Assembly: GCF_002237755.1 (NCBI RefSeq)
Contig: NZ_MWSJ01000010.1
Span: 62,001 to 126,000, forward strand
Direction: 5' to 3'
Origin: Lysinibacillus sp. KCTC 33748
GTDB taxonomy: Bacteria > Bacillota > Bacilli > Bacillales_A > Planococcaceae
DNA: 64,000 nucleotides
The position numbers and the translations under genes were made by a program. Numbering within the stretch: the first letter of the stretch is position 1; the number at the start of each line of letters is the position of its first letter. A model generated the notes under the pieces. The model was not told the origin of the DNA. It worked only from the letters and a program-made list of their open reading frames with translations, and ran no database searches. Shown here piece by piece: positions 35,202-46,363 of this stretch.

Positions 35202-35900
35202 ATGGCGAATAAAAAGAAGAAAAAACAACCGAAGCTATCGCCTTCCGTTCAATTAGGCATGATAGCTTTACTAATACCAATTGCGATAACTGTTTGTGTT
35301 TTCGCCTTTTTTGCATGGAAGGAGCTACAAACATTAACTATATTTGAAAAATTAGCAAAGCAAAAAGAACTAGAAGAAATTCAACAAAATTTCGATCTGA
35401 ACATTCCTGAGAAATATATTCCCATCTATGTAGCAGCGGAAGAGAAATACGGTGTGCCTTGGACGTTGCTGGCCGCCCATCATAGAATTGAAACACGCTT
35501 CTCTACTATGAAATCGCTCGTTTCATCAGCTGGTGCAGAAGGGCATTTGCAATTTATGCCTTGTACATTTGTCGGCTGGAAACATTCATCCTGCTCGGGG
35601 TTAGGGAAAGGGGATATTTCGAAGTCTGAATTAATGAATCCAGAAATCATTCAAAAATATGGTGGATACGGAGTAGATGCAAATGGAGATGGTATAGCAG
35701 ATCCTTATGATATTGAGGACGCTATATTTAGTGCCGCGAATTATTTATCGAAAAATGGTGCAGCAGATGGTCATATTCAGCAGGCGGTCTATACATACAA
35801 TCACAGTGAGGAATATGTTGATAAGGTGTTACATTATTTCAATTTGTATAATGATTATCATGATGAGCTTAAAGAAGTAGTCCTATATAAAGAAAAGTAA
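35202..35900 (+). CDS. membrane-anchored lytic transglycosylase
   Basis: A 232-residue protein. A Lys-rich N-terminus and one membrane helix (about 19-40) anchor an extracellular lysozyme-like domain. The catalytic Glu is expected in LLAAHHRIETRFS, followed by AEGHLQFMPCTF and YTYNHSEEYVDKVL, the SLT-type core. It should cleave peptidoglycan glycan strands. A region with DANGDGIADPYDIEDAI resembles a calcium-binding loop. The ribosome site is weak (TTAGGTG). Confidence 0.8.
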   Translation: MANKKKKKQPKLSPSVQLGMIALLIPIAITVCVFAFFAWKELQTLTIFEKLAKQKELEEIQQNFDLNIPEKYIPIYVAAEEKYGVPWTLLAAHHRIETRFSTMKSLVSSAGAEGHLQFMPCTFVGWKHSSCSGLGKGDISKSELMNPEIIQKYGGYGVDANGDGIADPYDIEDAIFSAANYLSKNGAADGHIQQAVYTYNHSEEYVDKVLHYFNLYNDYHDELKEVVLYKEK

Positions 35901-36042
35901 CTGCTCGTATATAATGGCTTTATTCTTTCGGCAAAATGAATGGTTGATTTCCGTTCCTCTATTGCTGATCCCCAAGGAGTCGTGCAGTCTCCACTCCAAT
36001 CAACCACAACATTTACCTCCGAAATGTTTTTTTACAACAAGT

Positions 36043-36070
36043 AAAGAGCCATCAAAAATGATGGCTCTTT
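36043..36070. terminator. rho-independent terminator
   Basis: AAAGAGCCATC pairs with GATGGCTCTTT around AAAAAT. It serves the minus-strand GlsB-like gene and may also end the transglycosylase transcript. Confidence 0.75.
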
Positions 36071-36079
36071 ATTACATAT

Positions 36080-36337
36080 TTAGGTTGCTTTACGCATACC
36101 TTTTAAAATAAGGCTTACGATGAAGATCAGCACGACAGCACCAATTAATGCTGGGAATACGTAAAAATTACTAACTCGCCAACCCCAGTTGCCAAGAACC
36201 ATACTACCGATCCACGAACCGACAACCCCTGCAACAATATTTCCAATAATGCCGCCAGGTACATCTTTACCTAAAATTACGCCAGCTAACCAACCTAAAA
36301 CTCCGCCGATGATTAAATACCAAATGAAGCTAATCAT
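36080..36337 (-). CDS. GlsB/YeaQ/YmgE family membrane protein
   Basis: An 85-residue protein with three hydrophobic helices and the family's glycine pattern: IIGGVLGWLAGVILG, GGIIGNIVAGVVGSWIG. This transglycosylase-associated family is linked to general stress in many bacteria; the molecular role is unknown. The ATG at 36337 is nine bases from AAGGAG; the upstream ATG touches that site. Confidence 0.85.
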   Translation of the reverse strand: MISFIWYLIIGGVLGWLAGVILGKDVPGGIIGNIVAGVVGSWIGSMVLGNWGWRVSNFYVFPALIGAVVLIFIVSLILKGMRKAT

Positions 36338-36553
36338 TTTTTTCATCTCCTTAAACTAAGATATAATGGCGATTGCTTAGTTATGCCCTGAATGGAGTAT
36401 ATTAAACGCGCCTCGCTTCTTTAGTAATTATTACAAATTCACAAGAAGGTTTTATCTCTATTTAGCTTATGCTGATACCTCATTTTTGTGCAAAAAACAT
36501 TTGTAAGTGTTTTCTGTAGCGAAGAAACTACAATTACGCTAACGCGAAATGGA

Positions 36554-37099
36554 TTACTTAATAACAGTTGTACCTAATGTATATTCAAAATGACGCAATG
36601 CCCATTCATGACCTGCAGCATCAAAACTTGCAACACCATCTGCATAAATGATCGTTGAAATGCCCAAATTATAAGCATCAACCGCAGTGTGTAAAATACA
36701 AATATCAGTACAAACACCAACTAAATGAATTTCTTTAATCCCTCGCTCATTCAATAAAATCGATAAATTGGTTCCGGCAAATGCGCTATAACGCGTTTTA
36801 TCGAGCCACATCACTTTATCTTTGTGAAGGTTATACAGTTCACCAACTTGCCCGTATAAATGGCGTCCTTTAGAGCCACGAATATTATGAGGAGGAAAGA
36901 GTTTGGTTTCAGGGTGGAATGGGTCATCTTCCTCATGTAAATCATTCGCAAAAACAACAAATTCTTTTTCAGCAATAAATTGTTGAATTAAAGAAGAAAT
37001 TTTTTGATCTAATGCTTGACCGGGCTCTCCACATGTTAGTTTTCCATCAGAAGCGACAAAATCATACGTATAATCAATTACTAATAAAGCCTTTTTCAA
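36554..37099 (-). CDS. pncA: nicotinamidase, isochorismatase family
   Basis: A 181-residue cysteine hydrolase. The triad is visible: Asp in LLVIDYTYDFV, Lys in WLDKTRYSAF and Cys in GVCTDICILHTA. It converts nicotinamide to nicotinate for NAD salvage. Start TTG 37099 is 10 bases after AAGGAG and gives LKKALLVIDY, as in Bacillus homologues; the ATG at 37141 has no ribosome site. Standalone. Confidence 0.85.
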   Translation of the reverse strand: MKKALLVIDYTYDFVASDGKLTCGEPGQALDQKISSLIQQFIAEKEFVVFANDLHEEDDPFHPETKLFPPHNIRGSKGRHLYGQVGELYNLHKDKVMWLDKTRYSAFAGTNLSILLNERGIKEIHLVGVCTDICILHTAVDAYNLGISTIIYADGVASFDAAGHEWALRHFEYTLGTTVIK

Positions 37100-37197
37100 C
37101 CTTTTCACACTCCTTATAGGTATAATTTCACTTATTATCATGCCATATTTGGGCCTGTTTGTCAGAAAAATGAATCAAATTTAATATTACGAATAGT

Positions 37198-37226
37198 TTG
37201 AAAATTGATTTTTCTGAGCGTATAAT
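37198..37226 (+). promoter_or_regulatory. sigma-A promoter
   Basis: TTGAAA and TATAAT are separated by exactly 17 bases, a near-consensus vegetative promoter. It lies 24 bases upstream of the small ORF at 37250. Confidence 0.75.
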
Positions 37227-37249
37227 GTGAAAAAAGGAGAGTGGTCTAT

Positions 37250-37357
37250 ATGAATATGACAGCTATGAAACGTTTAAATCGCCAAGGATTTCTTATTGCA
37301 GGCTTGCATCTGCTAGTGTTATTAAATTTAGCAGCGGATTTTATATTCTCCTCGTAA
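37250..37357 (+). CDS. 35-residue single-helix membrane peptide
   Basis: A short frame with a strong promoter, an AAGGAGAG site 11 bases upstream and a terminator downstream. The peptide has a basic N-terminus (MNMTAMKRLNRQG) and one hydrophobic helix (LIAGLHLLVLLNLAADFIF). It is probably a real small membrane protein; function unknown. Confidence 0.5.
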   Translation: MNMTAMKRLNRQGFLIAGLHLLVLLNLAADFIFSS

Positions 37358-37401
37358 TCTCTTAAAAAATAGAAAGGTGAGTTAAATGCTTGTCCATTAT
37401 T

Positions 37402-37450
37402 AAAACAACCGTGAAGGCATATTTTATTACATGTCCACGGTTGTTTTTTA
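37402..37450 (+). terminator. rho-independent terminator
   Basis: AAAACAACCGTG pairs with CACGGTTGTTTTTT around a 22-base loop. It ends the small-peptide transcript. Confidence 0.75.
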
Positions 37451-37523
37451 TTTGTTCTCATAGAATTAAATGGAATTTCTACGGTAAATGTCAAAGACAA
37501 AATACAAACAAAGGAGGGGTAGG

Positions 37524-38699
37524 ATGACCATTAGATTTGATCGAGCGTTCCATGAGCTAGAGCGCCCTTTTGCTTGGTTGGACTTTGATGCACTGGATCA
37601 CAATATAGCGACTGTTCATGACTCCTGTGGACAGAAAAATATACGTATTGCTACGAAATCGATTCGTTCTATCGAGATATTACGCTATATACAAAATAAT
37701 CTCCCCAATGTGAAGGGATTTATGACATTTACTGCGTCAGAAACAATATTTTTACTTCAACAGCATTTTGATGATTTACTGCTCGGATATCCGGTGATGG
37801 AAGAGGCTGCTGTACGTCAGTTATTGCACTTCGTAAAAGCAGAAAAAACTGTCACTTTTATGGTCGATAGATGGGAACATGTCCGATTTTTGGCGGAACT
37901 AGGGCGAGAGCTTGGCGTTCGTGTGCGAGTATGTATTGATATTAATGTATCCACTGATTTTAAGATGCTTTATTTTGGTACAAAACGCTCTTCGCTCCAT
38001 TCACTTGAGACACTAACACCATTCCTCGAATATATTAAAAATCAAGCTTTTATTGAAGTAGTTGGAGCGATGGGCTACGAGGCTCAAATTGCAGGAGTTG
38101 GTAATCGTCCAGCTAATGCTGTGAAAGGAAAATTTATTGAAGCTATGCAATTGCAAGCTAAAAAGCAAGTTACTCAGTTTCGTAGATTAGCCATTGCACA
38201 TATAAAAGCATATTTTCCAAGCTTGCACTTAGTAAATGGTGGCGGTTCAGGAAGTATGGCATACACAGCACAACAAAAGGAGGTAACAGAAATTACGGTT
38301 GGCTCTGCATTTTATGCACCTGCTTTATTCGATCAATTTTCGCATTTACAGCTGGAAAAGGCAGCTGGATTTGCTTTAAGTGTCACAAGAAAGCCAGAAA
38401 AAAATATTGTTGTTTGTCACGGCGGAGGCTATACGGCGTCAGGGGCAATTAGTGCTGATCGCTTACCGGTATTCTATGACCCAACCTTTTTTTCATATCT
38501 TAACCTAGAAGGCGCAGGAGAAGTTCAGACACCCGTTAAGGTAAAACATAAAAATGTTCATGTAGGGGACACGCTTTATTTCCGGCACGCGAAGGCTGGA
38601 GAACTTTGCGAAAGATTTCAAGAACTACATGGAGTTAGAGGAGACAAGTATGTAGGAGCTTATACAACCTATAGGGGGGATGGACAGTGTTTTCTATAG
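37524..38699 (+). CDS. PLP-dependent amino acid deaminase/aldolase (D-threonine-aldolase-like)
   Basis: A 391-residue protein of the alanine racemase N-terminal / D-serine dehydratase-like family. The PLP lysine is in RIATKSIRSIEILRYI at the start of the TIM barrel; LVNGGGSGSMAYT is the phosphate-binding region. The C-terminal domain has the metal-binding pattern with VVCHGGGY and FRHAKAGELCERF. The likely reaction is cleavage or deamination of a D-3-hydroxy amino acid; the substrate is not clear. GGAGGGG lies before ATG 37524. It overlaps the next gene by 13 bases, so the two form an operon. Confidence 0.75.
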   Translation: MTIRFDRAFHELERPFAWLDFDALDHNIATVHDSCGQKNIRIATKSIRSIEILRYIQNNLPNVKGFMTFTASETIFLLQQHFDDLLLGYPVMEEAAVRQLLHFVKAEKTVTFMVDRWEHVRFLAELGRELGVRVRVCIDINVSTDFKMLYFGTKRSSLHSLETLTPFLEYIKNQAFIEVVGAMGYEAQIAGVGNRPANAVKGKFIEAMQLQAKKQVTQFRRLAIAHIKAYFPSLHLVNGGGSGSMAYTAQQKEVTEITVGSAFYAPALFDQFSHLQLEKAAGFALSVTRKPEKNIVVCHGGGYTASGAISADRLPVFYDPTFFSYLNLEGAGEVQTPVKVKHKNVHVGDTLYFRHAKAGELCERFQELHGVRGDKYVGAYTTYRGDGQCFL

Positions 38700-40009
38700 A
38701 TAAGTGGAAAAATGGTGAGAAGTGGACAAACTGGGCAGGTAATGTAATCTCTTATCCATCTGAGATGTACTTACCACGATCGATTGAAGAGGTTACAAAT
38801 ATCGTGGGGCATGCACGTGAATTTGGAAAAACGATTCGTGTCACAGGTGCAGCTCACTCCTTTAGTGCTGTTGCGATGCCTGAGCATATAGCATTGTCTT
38901 TACATAATATGCGTGGGCTTATAGCGGTGAATGAGGAGAAACAAGAAGCGACTCTTTGGGCCGGAACATATTTATATGAAATAGGCCCATTACTTGCGAA
39001 GCATGGCTTTGCTCTAATAAATATGGGCGATATTCAAGAGCAAACGATTGCAGGAGCAGTGTCAACAGGGACCCATGGAACTGGTGTAACACTCGGCTCG
39101 TTATCCTCAGCTGTAATAAAGTGGGGTTTTGTAGATGGTACAGGTACTTATAGGGAACATATGAGAGGAATGGATGATTTATCTGAAGCTTTACATGTTT
39201 CATTAGGGATGCTTGGTGTGCTTGTGAAAGTGACGATCAAAGTAATCCCTCTTTACAGTTTACATTATGTAAGCACAAGAGATACTTTAGCAAATGGGCT
39301 GGCGAAATTTGCTGAAGATATTCGACTGCATCGACATGTTGAGTGGTTTTATTTCCCTAGTAGTGAAACAATTCAAGTAAAGCGTATGAACGCTATAGAG
39401 CCTGTTTATCAGAGTGAATGGAGTAAAAGAATTGAAACATTGAAACTTCAAATAGTAGAGAACGGTGCTTTTTTTGCTATGTCAGAACTTTGTAAATGGA
39501 AACCATCGTTTAGTGGTGCTATGAGTAAGTTAGCTGCAGCAAATGTTGTAGAAGGGGAGAAAATGGGGATAAGCTATGAAATTTATCCGTCTCCACGTAG
39601 CGTAAAGTTTCAAGAAAGTGAATATGCTATTCCATTAATGCAATTTGAGTCATGTATGGAGGAGATCCATGCAACTTTTAAAAGTGGAATTTTTAATGTG
39701 CATTTTCCGTTAGAATGTCGTACAACAGCAGGTGAAGCAGGTTTTTTAAGTCCTACCCAAGGTCAAGAATCAGCGTTTATTGCCTTTCATATGTATAAAG
39801 GAATGCAGGAAGGGCCTTATTTTGAATGGGTCCATACGATGATGAAGAAATATAAGGGGCGACCACATTGGGGCAAACTAAATCATTTAGCTGCTAATTA
39901 TGTATACGAGCTATACCCGGATGTTGAAAAATTTTTAGCCATTCGAAGTCAATGTGATCCTGATAATGTGTTTTTGACAGGGTACTTAAGAAAATTATTT
40001 ACATTATAA
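38687..40009 (+). CDS. FAD-dependent D-arabinono-1,4-lactone oxidase family protein
   Basis: A 440-residue flavoprotein. The N-terminal FAD_binding_4 domain has VTGAAHSFSAVAMPEHIALS and GAVSTGTHGTGVTLGSLSSA; the C-terminal ALO domain ends with RPHWGKLNHLAANYVYELYP and FLTGYL, as in sugar-1,4-lactone oxidases. Substrate in this organism is unknown. GTG 38687 is the start, within the end of the aldolase-like gene, with GGGGGATGG upstream. The pairing of a D-amino acid lyase and a lactone oxidase is a known arrangement in Bacillales, but the joint pathway is not defined here. Confidence 0.85.
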   Translation: MFSIDKWKNGEKWTNWAGNVISYPSEMYLPRSIEEVTNIVGHAREFGKTIRVTGAAHSFSAVAMPEHIALSLHNMRGLIAVNEEKQEATLWAGTYLYEIGPLLAKHGFALINMGDIQEQTIAGAVSTGTHGTGVTLGSLSSAVIKWGFVDGTGTYREHMRGMDDLSEALHVSLGMLGVLVKVTIKVIPLYSLHYVSTRDTLANGLAKFAEDIRLHRHVEWFYFPSSETIQVKRMNAIEPVYQSEWSKRIETLKLQIVENGAFFAMSELCKWKPSFSGAMSKLAAANVVEGEKMGISYEIYPSPRSVKFQESEYAIPLMQFESCMEEIHATFKSGIFNVHFPLECRTTAGEAGFLSPTQGQESAFIAFHMYKGMQEGPYFEWVHTMMKKYKGRPHWGKLNHLAANYVYELYPDVEKFLAIRSQCDPDNVFLTGYLRKLFTL

Positions 40010-40361
40010 GCGCTATTTCTTTAATTGCAGTTCATCTCTTTTGATAGATTAAGCAAAAGTGTTAAAAGATTATTAAAAAAATTAAAATTTGAACGAAATG
40101 TCAAAATATTCACGGAAGCGAGATAAAAACGACAATTAGTCAGCATGAAAACGATTTCAAATTTTGTGTATTATTTAAATTGTTTAGATAATTCAAAAAA
40201 TACTGTTGACGAGACCTTTTTTTCGTACTATGATAACAACAATTTAACAAGTTCGTTACATCAATTAGTTGCCTTAGGCGATTAACATATACGCAAAAAT
40301 AAAATAGACAGAACATTTCGTATATAGCAACGAACATAGCAATAAATGAGGGGCGTTTAAA
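40010..40361 (+). other. ilvD upstream region with sigma-A promoter
   Basis: No gene. TTGACG at 40206 and TATGAT at 40229 are 17 bases apart, a good vegetative promoter for ilvD. AT-rich sequence upstream (AATTAAAATTTGAACG, TTTCAAATTTTG) might hold CodY sites, but no convincing 15-base match was seen. Confidence 0.65.
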
Positions 40362-42032
40362 ATGAGAAGTGACATGATTAAAGTAGGCGTAGATCGTGCG
40401 CCACATCGAAGTCTTTTATATGCAACAGGCAAAGTAAAAGCGAAAGATTTAGGCAAGCCATTTATCGGGGTTTGTAATTCTTATATCGACATTATACCAG
40501 GTCACGTTCATTTACGTACATTTGCTGATGTTGTCAAAGAGGCCATTATTGAAGCGGGTGGAATTCCATTCGAATTTAACACAATCGGTGTAGATGATGG
40601 TATTGCAATGGGGCACATTGGTATGCGTTACTCGTTACCAAGCCGTGAAATTATCGCAGACTCTGCTGAAACAGTTATTAATGCACACTGGTTTGATGGC
40701 GTATTTTATATTCCTAACTGTGACAAAATTACACCGGGGATGTTAATGGCAGCAGTTCGTACTAACGTACCATCAATTTTCGTATCTGGTGGTCCAATGG
40801 AGGCAGGTACTTCTGCTACTGGCAAGCAACTTTCATTAACTTCAGTTTTTGAAGGTGTAGGAGCTCTTAAATCAGGCAAAATGTCATCTGAAGAGCTGTT
40901 AGATATTGAAAACAATGCATGCCCAACATGTGGTTCATGTTCAGGAATGTTTACTGCAAACTCTATGAACTGCTTAATGGAAATGCTAGGAGTAGCTTTA
41001 CCTGGTAATGGAACAATCCTAGCTACTTCTGATGAGCGCCATAAGCTTATTAAAGAAGCTGCTAAACAATTAGTCCATATGATCAAAGAGGACATCAAGC
41101 CTCGAGACATTATTACTAAAGAAGCAATTGATGATGCATTTGCACTTGATATGGCGATGGGTGGTTCGACAAATACAGTCCTCCATACATTAGCAATCGC
41201 CAATGAAGCTGAAATCGATTATAACATTGAAGATATTAATAAAGTAGCAGAGCGTGTTCCGTATCTAGCGAAAATTATGCCTGCTTCAGATATTTCAATG
41301 GATGATATAAATAAAGCGGGTGGCGTTAGTGCCATTATTAATGAATTAGTATCTATTCCAGGTGCTATTCACCCAGATCGACCAACAGTTGCAGGAGTGA
41401 CAATGGGCGAACTTGTAAAGGATTATCATATTACAAATGATGAAGTAATTCGTACGAAAGATAATCCTTATAGCCCAGTTGGTGGTTTATCGGTTTTATT
41501 TGGTAATATCGCGCCAGACGGTTCAGTTATTAAAGTAGGAGCTGTAGACCCTTCTATCAAAGTATTCAAAGGTGAAGCAATCATCTTTGATTCACAAGAT
41601 GCTGCACAGGAAAATATTGATAACGGAACTGTAAAAGAGGGTCATGTAGTCGTCATTCGCTACGAAGGACCAAAAGGTGGCCCTGGGATGCCTGAAATGC
41701 TAGCACCAACCTCTGCAATTCAAGGTCGCGGTCTTGGTACAAAGGTTGCGTTAATTACGGATGGACGCTTCTCTGGTGCATCTCGCGGTATTTCAATCGG
41801 ACATATTTCACCAGAGGCAGCAGAAGGCGGTCCTATCGCTTTAGTAGAGAATGGCGATGTGATCACAATTGATCTACCAAATCGTACGATCAATTTAGAA
41901 GTTTCAGATGAAGTATTAGCGGAGCGCCGTGCAAAATTACCGGTATTTGAGCCGAAAATTAAGCGTGGTTGGCTAGCAAGATATTCAAAATTAGTAACAA
42001 GCGCCTCTACAGGTGGCGTTATGAAAATTTAA
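40362..42032 (+). CDS. ilvD: dihydroxy-acid dehydratase
   Basis: A 556-residue iron-sulfur enzyme that makes the 2-keto acids of valine and isoleucine from dihydroxy acids. The Fe-S ligand cysteines appear in [13 protein letters not shown], and in [19 protein letters not shown]; the C-terminal half has the swivelling domain with [20 protein letters not shown]. Length is normal. GAGGGG lies eight bases before the ATG. It heads the branched-chain cluster and has its own promoter; the ilvB T-box follows it. Confidence 0.95.
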   Translation: MRSDMIKVGVDRAPHRSLLYATGKVKAKDLGKPFIGVCNSYIDIIPGHVHLRTFADVVKEAIIEAGGIPFEFNTIGVDDGIAMGHIGMRYSLPSREIIADSAETVINAHWFDGVFYIPNCDKITPGMLMAAVRTNVPSIFVSGGPMEAGTSATGKQLSLTSVFEGVGALKSGKMSSEELLDIENNACPTCGSCSGMFTANSMNCLMEMLGVALPGNGTILATSDERHKLIKEAAKQLVHMIKEDIKPRDIITKEAIDDAFALDMAMGGSTNTVLHTLAIANEAEIDYNIEDINKVAERVPYLAKIMPASDISMDDINKAGGVSAIINELVSIPGAIHPDRPTVAGVTMGELVKDYHITNDEVIRTKDNPYSPVGGLSVLFGNIAPDGSVIKVGAVDPSIKVFKGEAIIFDSQDAAQENIDNGTVKEGHVVVIRYEGPKGGPGMPEMLAPTSAIQGRGLGTKVALITDGRFSGASRGISIGHISPEAAEGGPIALVENGDVITIDLPNRTINLEVSDEVLAERRAKLPVFEPKIKRGWLARYSKLVTSASTGGVMKI

Positions 42033-42044
42033 AAAGTTAAAACG

Positions 42045-42387
42045 TTGATGAGGTTAAAGGTTCTAGAGCCTTGTATTTACCAGAGAGCCGGTCGTGCTGG
42101 AAGCCGGCGATACAACTAGATCCGACATCCCCTCGGAGTGAGCTATTAAACGCGTGTACGCAATTAGATAGCTCCGGGCATAATCGAAAGTGCTCGTTAT
42201 TAATGAATAAATGATTTATGACATCGTCTTGGATGCGAGTGATTTCGCATGGGTGCATAAATAGTTACATTTATTCGCGAGGTAGCAATTATTTGCTATA
42301 AAAAAGGGTGGTACCATGGAAAGTCTTTTTCATCCCTACGCAAGGTAGTTCTTTGCGTGTGGAGAAAAGGGCTTTTTATTTTTTTAA
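42045..42387 (+). promoter_or_regulatory. T-box leader of the ilvB operon
   Basis: The stem I apical motif AGAGAGCCGG-TCGTGCTGGAAGCCGGC is followed by a lower stem and the conserved T-box AGGGTGGTACCATGG at 42304-42318. The terminator spans 42321-42387 (AAGTCTTTTTC with GAAAAGGGCTT and an inner TACGCAA/TTGCGT stem). Uncharged tRNA binding would allow read-through into ilvB. The specifier loop opposite TTAAA reads GACATC, so ATC (Ile) is one candidate; CTA (Leu) in the neighbouring stem is an alternative. The choice is not secure. Confidence 0.9.
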
Positions 42388-42498
42388 ACGACGTTTGAAA
42401 GAGTCTGTCATCTCTTTTCAAGGAGAGAACCAGCTAGTAACACTTCAATGATGCGCATTACTGATGTGAAATTGAATGATAAGAAGGAGGCATATTTG

Positions 42499-44265
42499 AT
42501 GAGTACGAATGTTTCTATCAATGAAAAAGAAGAATTAGCAACATCAGCAAAAGCTGAACAAACCTATCAAGCGAAAGATGGTGCCGACGTATTAGTTCAG
42601 GCACTCCATGAGCAAGGTGTTGAAATTATTTTTGGTTACCCAGGTGGAGCGGTACTACCAATTTATGATGCCATTTATAAAAATCCGATTCGTCATATTT
42701 TAACTAGACATGAACAAGGTGCAATTCATGCTGCGGAAGGTTATGCACGAGTTTCCAATAAACCTGGTGTTGTTATTGCAACTAGTGGACCAGGGGCAAC
42801 GAACTTAGTAACTGGTATTGCCGATGCGATGATTGATTCTATTCCATTAGTTGTTTTCACAGGTCAAGTTTCAACGGCTGTAATTGGTACAGATGCTTTC
42901 CAAGAAGCGGATATTATGGGGATTACGACACCAATTACGAAGCACAATTATCAGGTGCAGGATGTTAATGATATCCCGCGTATTGTTAAAGAGGCATTCC
43001 ATATTGCAAGTACTGGTCGAAAGGGTCCTGTTGTAGTTGATTTTCCGAAAAACGTATCTCAAATGCTATTTGATGTAGAGACACCACCACAGGCTCCGGA
43101 AGAAATATATTTACCAGGTTATCAGCCAACGTACAAACCAAATTATTTACAAATTCAAAAGGCTATACAGGCGATTTCATTGGCCATAAAACCAGTTATT
43201 TTAGCTGGAGCTGGTGTTCTTTTTGCAGATGCCAAAGAAGAGTTAACAGCATTCGCTGAAAAATACGAAATTCCAGTAGCAAACACTTTACTGGGACTTG
43301 GTTCAATCCATGGAGAGCATGAATTATTCATCGGTATGGCAGGAATGCATGGAACTGTAACAGCGAATACAGCTATTACAAAATCAGACTTATTGTTGAA
43401 TATCGGAGCTCGCTTTGATGACCGTTTAACTGGTAATTTGGCGACATTTGCTCCAAATGCGACAATCATACACATCGATATTGATCCAGCGGAAATTGGA
43501 AAAAACGTGCCGGCAGACATTCCAATCGTTGCAGATGCTAAAGAAGCTTTAAAAGGATTATTGAAAAAAGACTTCGATGGTCCGGATACAGCAGAATGGT
43601 TAACATTCTTAAATAATCATACAAAGGAATATCCATTATGGTACAGCAAGGAGCCGGGGGACAAAGAAGTATTACCGCAGGAAGCATTAGAGCTTGTGCA
43701 TAAAATTACTGAAGGTGATGCAATTGTCACGACAGATGTTGGTCAGCATCAAATGTGGGCTGCACAATATTATCGATTAAACAATGATCATGGATGGGTA
43801 ACGTCTGGTGGACTTGGTACGATGGGCTTCGGCTTCCCAGCTGCAATTGGCGCCCAGTTTGCGAAGCCAGACAAAAAAGTTGTTTCCATTGTAGGTGATG
43901 CAGGATTCCAAATGACTGCGCAAGAGCTTTCTATCCTGCAAGAATTCAACTTACCGGTAAAAATTGTGATTATAAATAACAGCTGTTTAGGAATGGTTCG
44001 CCAATGGCAAGAAACATTTTATGAGGAGCGCTATTCATCTTCACTTATGCCGATTCAACCAGATTTTGTTAAATTAGCTGATGCATATAATTTGAAGGGC
44101 TATCGAATTAACACAATAGATGAAGCTGAAAGTATTTTCCGCGAGGCACTACTTTCTGATGAGCCGGCGTTAATTGATTGTCGTGTAAAACAACTTCAAT
44201 GTGTATACCCAATGGTAGCACCAGGCAAAGGCTTACATGAAATGATTGGGGTGAAAAAGAATTGA
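42499..44265 (+). CDS. ilvB: acetolactate synthase large subunit
   Basis: A 588-residue thiamine diphosphate enzyme joining two pyruvates, or pyruvate and 2-ketobutyrate. The glutamate activating ThDP is in [17 protein letters not shown]; the ThDP-Mg motif is [19 protein letters not shown] through NNS. FAD-binding middle domain is present. ATG 42499 has AAGGAGG eight bases upstream and is preferred to the earlier in-frame ATG at 42448. It overlaps ilvN by four bases. Expression depends on the T-box upstream. Confidence 0.95.
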   Translation: MSTNVSINEKEELATSAKAEQTYQAKDGADVLVQALHEQGVEIIFGYPGGAVLPIYDAIYKNPIRHILTRHEQGAIHAAEGYARVSNKPGVVIATSGPGATNLVTGIADAMIDSIPLVVFTGQVSTAVIGTDAFQEADIMGITTPITKHNYQVQDVNDIPRIVKEAFHIASTGRKGPVVVDFPKNVSQMLFDVETPPQAPEEIYLPGYQPTYKPNYLQIQKAIQAISLAIKPVILAGAGVLFADAKEELTAFAEKYEIPVANTLLGLGSIHGEHELFIGMAGMHGTVTANTAITKSDLLLNIGARFDDRLTGNLATFAPNATIIHIDIDPAEIGKNVPADIPIVADAKEALKGLLKKDFDGPDTAEWLTFLNNHTKEYPLWYSKEPGDKEVLPQEALELVHKITEGDAIVTTDVGQHQMWAAQYYRLNNDHGWVTSGGLGTMGFGFPAAIGAQFAKPDKKVVSIVGDAGFQMTAQELSILQEFNLPVKIVIINNSCLGMVRQWQETFYEERYSSSLMPIQPDFVKLADAYNLKGYRINTIDEAESIFREALLSDEPALIDCRVKQLQCVYPMVAPGKGLHEMIGVKKN

Positions 44266-44777
44266 AACGAGTAATTACAGTAACAGTGATTAACCAAAGC
44301 GGTGTTTTAAACCGTGTAACAGGTTTACTTATGAAGCGTCAATTCAATATTGAATCAATCACAGTTGGTCATACTGAACAGCCAAACTTTTCGAAAATGA
44401 CCTTTGTTGTAAACGTAGAGGATGAGCGTAAAATTGAACAGCTAGTGAAGCAATTATCAAAGCAAATTGATGTGTTAAAGGTCAATGACATAACAGATAA
44501 ATCAATCGTGCTACGTGAGTTAGCGCTTGTAAAGGTAATTTCACCACCAAATTTACGACTGGAAATGAATTCAATTGTTGAACCATTCCGTCCACAAATT
44601 ATTGATACAGCGAAAAATGTTGTCACCTATCAAGTTGTAGGAGATCCAGATAAGATTGATGCTTTTATTGAACTTATTCGACCTTATGGTATTAAAGAAT
44701 TAACGCGTACAGGGGCTACTGCATCTGTTCGTGAAACACAAAAAATCTCAAATTCGCAGCTCTCTATTTTAAAATAG
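44262..44777 (+). CDS. ilvN: acetolactate synthase small (regulatory) subunit
   Basis: A 171-residue regulatory subunit. An ACT domain occupies residues 1-80 ([20 protein letters not shown] and NIESITVG), followed by the C-terminal regulatory domain. It activates IlvB and gives feedback inhibition by valine. Start is TTG 44262 overlapping the ilvB stop, so the subunits are co-translated. In Bacillus subtilis the same gene is called ilvH. Confidence 0.93.
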   Translation: MKRVITVTVINQSGVLNRVTGLLMKRQFNIESITVGHTEQPNFSKMTFVVNVEDERKIEQLVKQLSKQIDVLKVNDITDKSIVLRELALVKVISPPNLRLEMNSIVEPFRPQIIDTAKNVVTYQVVGDPDKIDAFIELIRPYGIKELTRTGATASVRETQKISNSQLSILK

Positions 44778-44862
44778 TTTGCATATAAAATGAAAGCTTT
44801 GGATACATAGCCCTTAGTGGTTTACTGGCATCCGAAGTTTAAAAAAACAAAACAAAAATTAG

Positions 44863-45907
<1,045 letters not shown>

Positions 45908-45909
<2 letters not shown>

Positions 45910-46173
45910 TATTTTCGATACAACACAAATAGCCAAGTAACTGAAGCACCTAGGAGTGACAATTATTGAAGCAGGTTTTCCTGCTTCGTCACCCGGTGAC
46001 TTTGATGCGGTACATCGTATTGCAGGAACAGTGAAAAACTCTACCGTACCAGGATTAGCCTGCTGTGTACAAAAAGATATCGGCACAAATTTGGGAAGCA
46101 ATCGGCAAAAGCTTATTTAAATGCCATTAACCGTCATTTGATACAAAGCCTTCGTGCACAGCCTGTAAGTTAA
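45908..46173 (+). pseudogene. leuA: leuA (2-isopropylmalate synthase) relic
   Basis: Three scraps of LeuA remain. NIFDTT from the extreme N-terminus is joined, by loss of about 20 codons, to IAK, then a TAA (probably from CAA), then [20 protein letters not shown] and on through [20 protein letters not shown] to VQKDI. A frameshift and a large deletion then lead to [12 protein letters not shown], which resembles the LeuA C-terminus, ending at 46173. About 1.2 kb of coding sequence is gone, including the catalytic HxH region, so no active enzyme can come from this locus. Confidence 0.85.
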
Positions 46174-46363
46174 TCGATCTTCAAGCTTCTGTGTAAATAT
46201 CGCAGGTTTTGATGGTAGTGTATGGAATCAGCATAATGCACATTCCAAACGCAATTATGCCAATAACGTGTAGTCGTAATATTGATGACCTCACCTATTA
46301 AAATAGGTGGGAGTCTTACTAAAATAGCGTAGTCAACGCTATACAAAGAAAGGTGTTTTGACG
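46174..46363 (+). other. spacer with IS605-like hairpin before leuB
   Basis: Contains CCTCACCTATT against AATAGGTGGGAG at about 46290-46315, followed by GTCTTACT. A similar GAGGTGGGAGACTTC hairpin occurs at about 25630-25655. Such hairpins are found at the ends of IS200/IS605 elements, so the spacer may be the scar of an element involved in the leuA deletion. AAAGGTG at its end is the leuB ribosome site. Confidence 0.35.

Noticed and set aside
35914..36111. 65-residue plus-strand frame
   Set aside because: No ribosome site, crosses the terminator at 36043, no plausible product.
40010..40361. CodY binding sites before ilvD
   Set aside because: AT-rich pieces give only weak matches to the 15-base consensus; not enough to annotate.
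42037..42258. Minus-strand frame under the ilvB leader
   Set aside because: It lies entirely inside the structured T-box leader.
44369..44626. Antisense frames within ilv, leu and aldehyde dehydrogenase genes
   Set aside because: They mirror well-conserved coding sequence on the other strand and lack ribosome sites.
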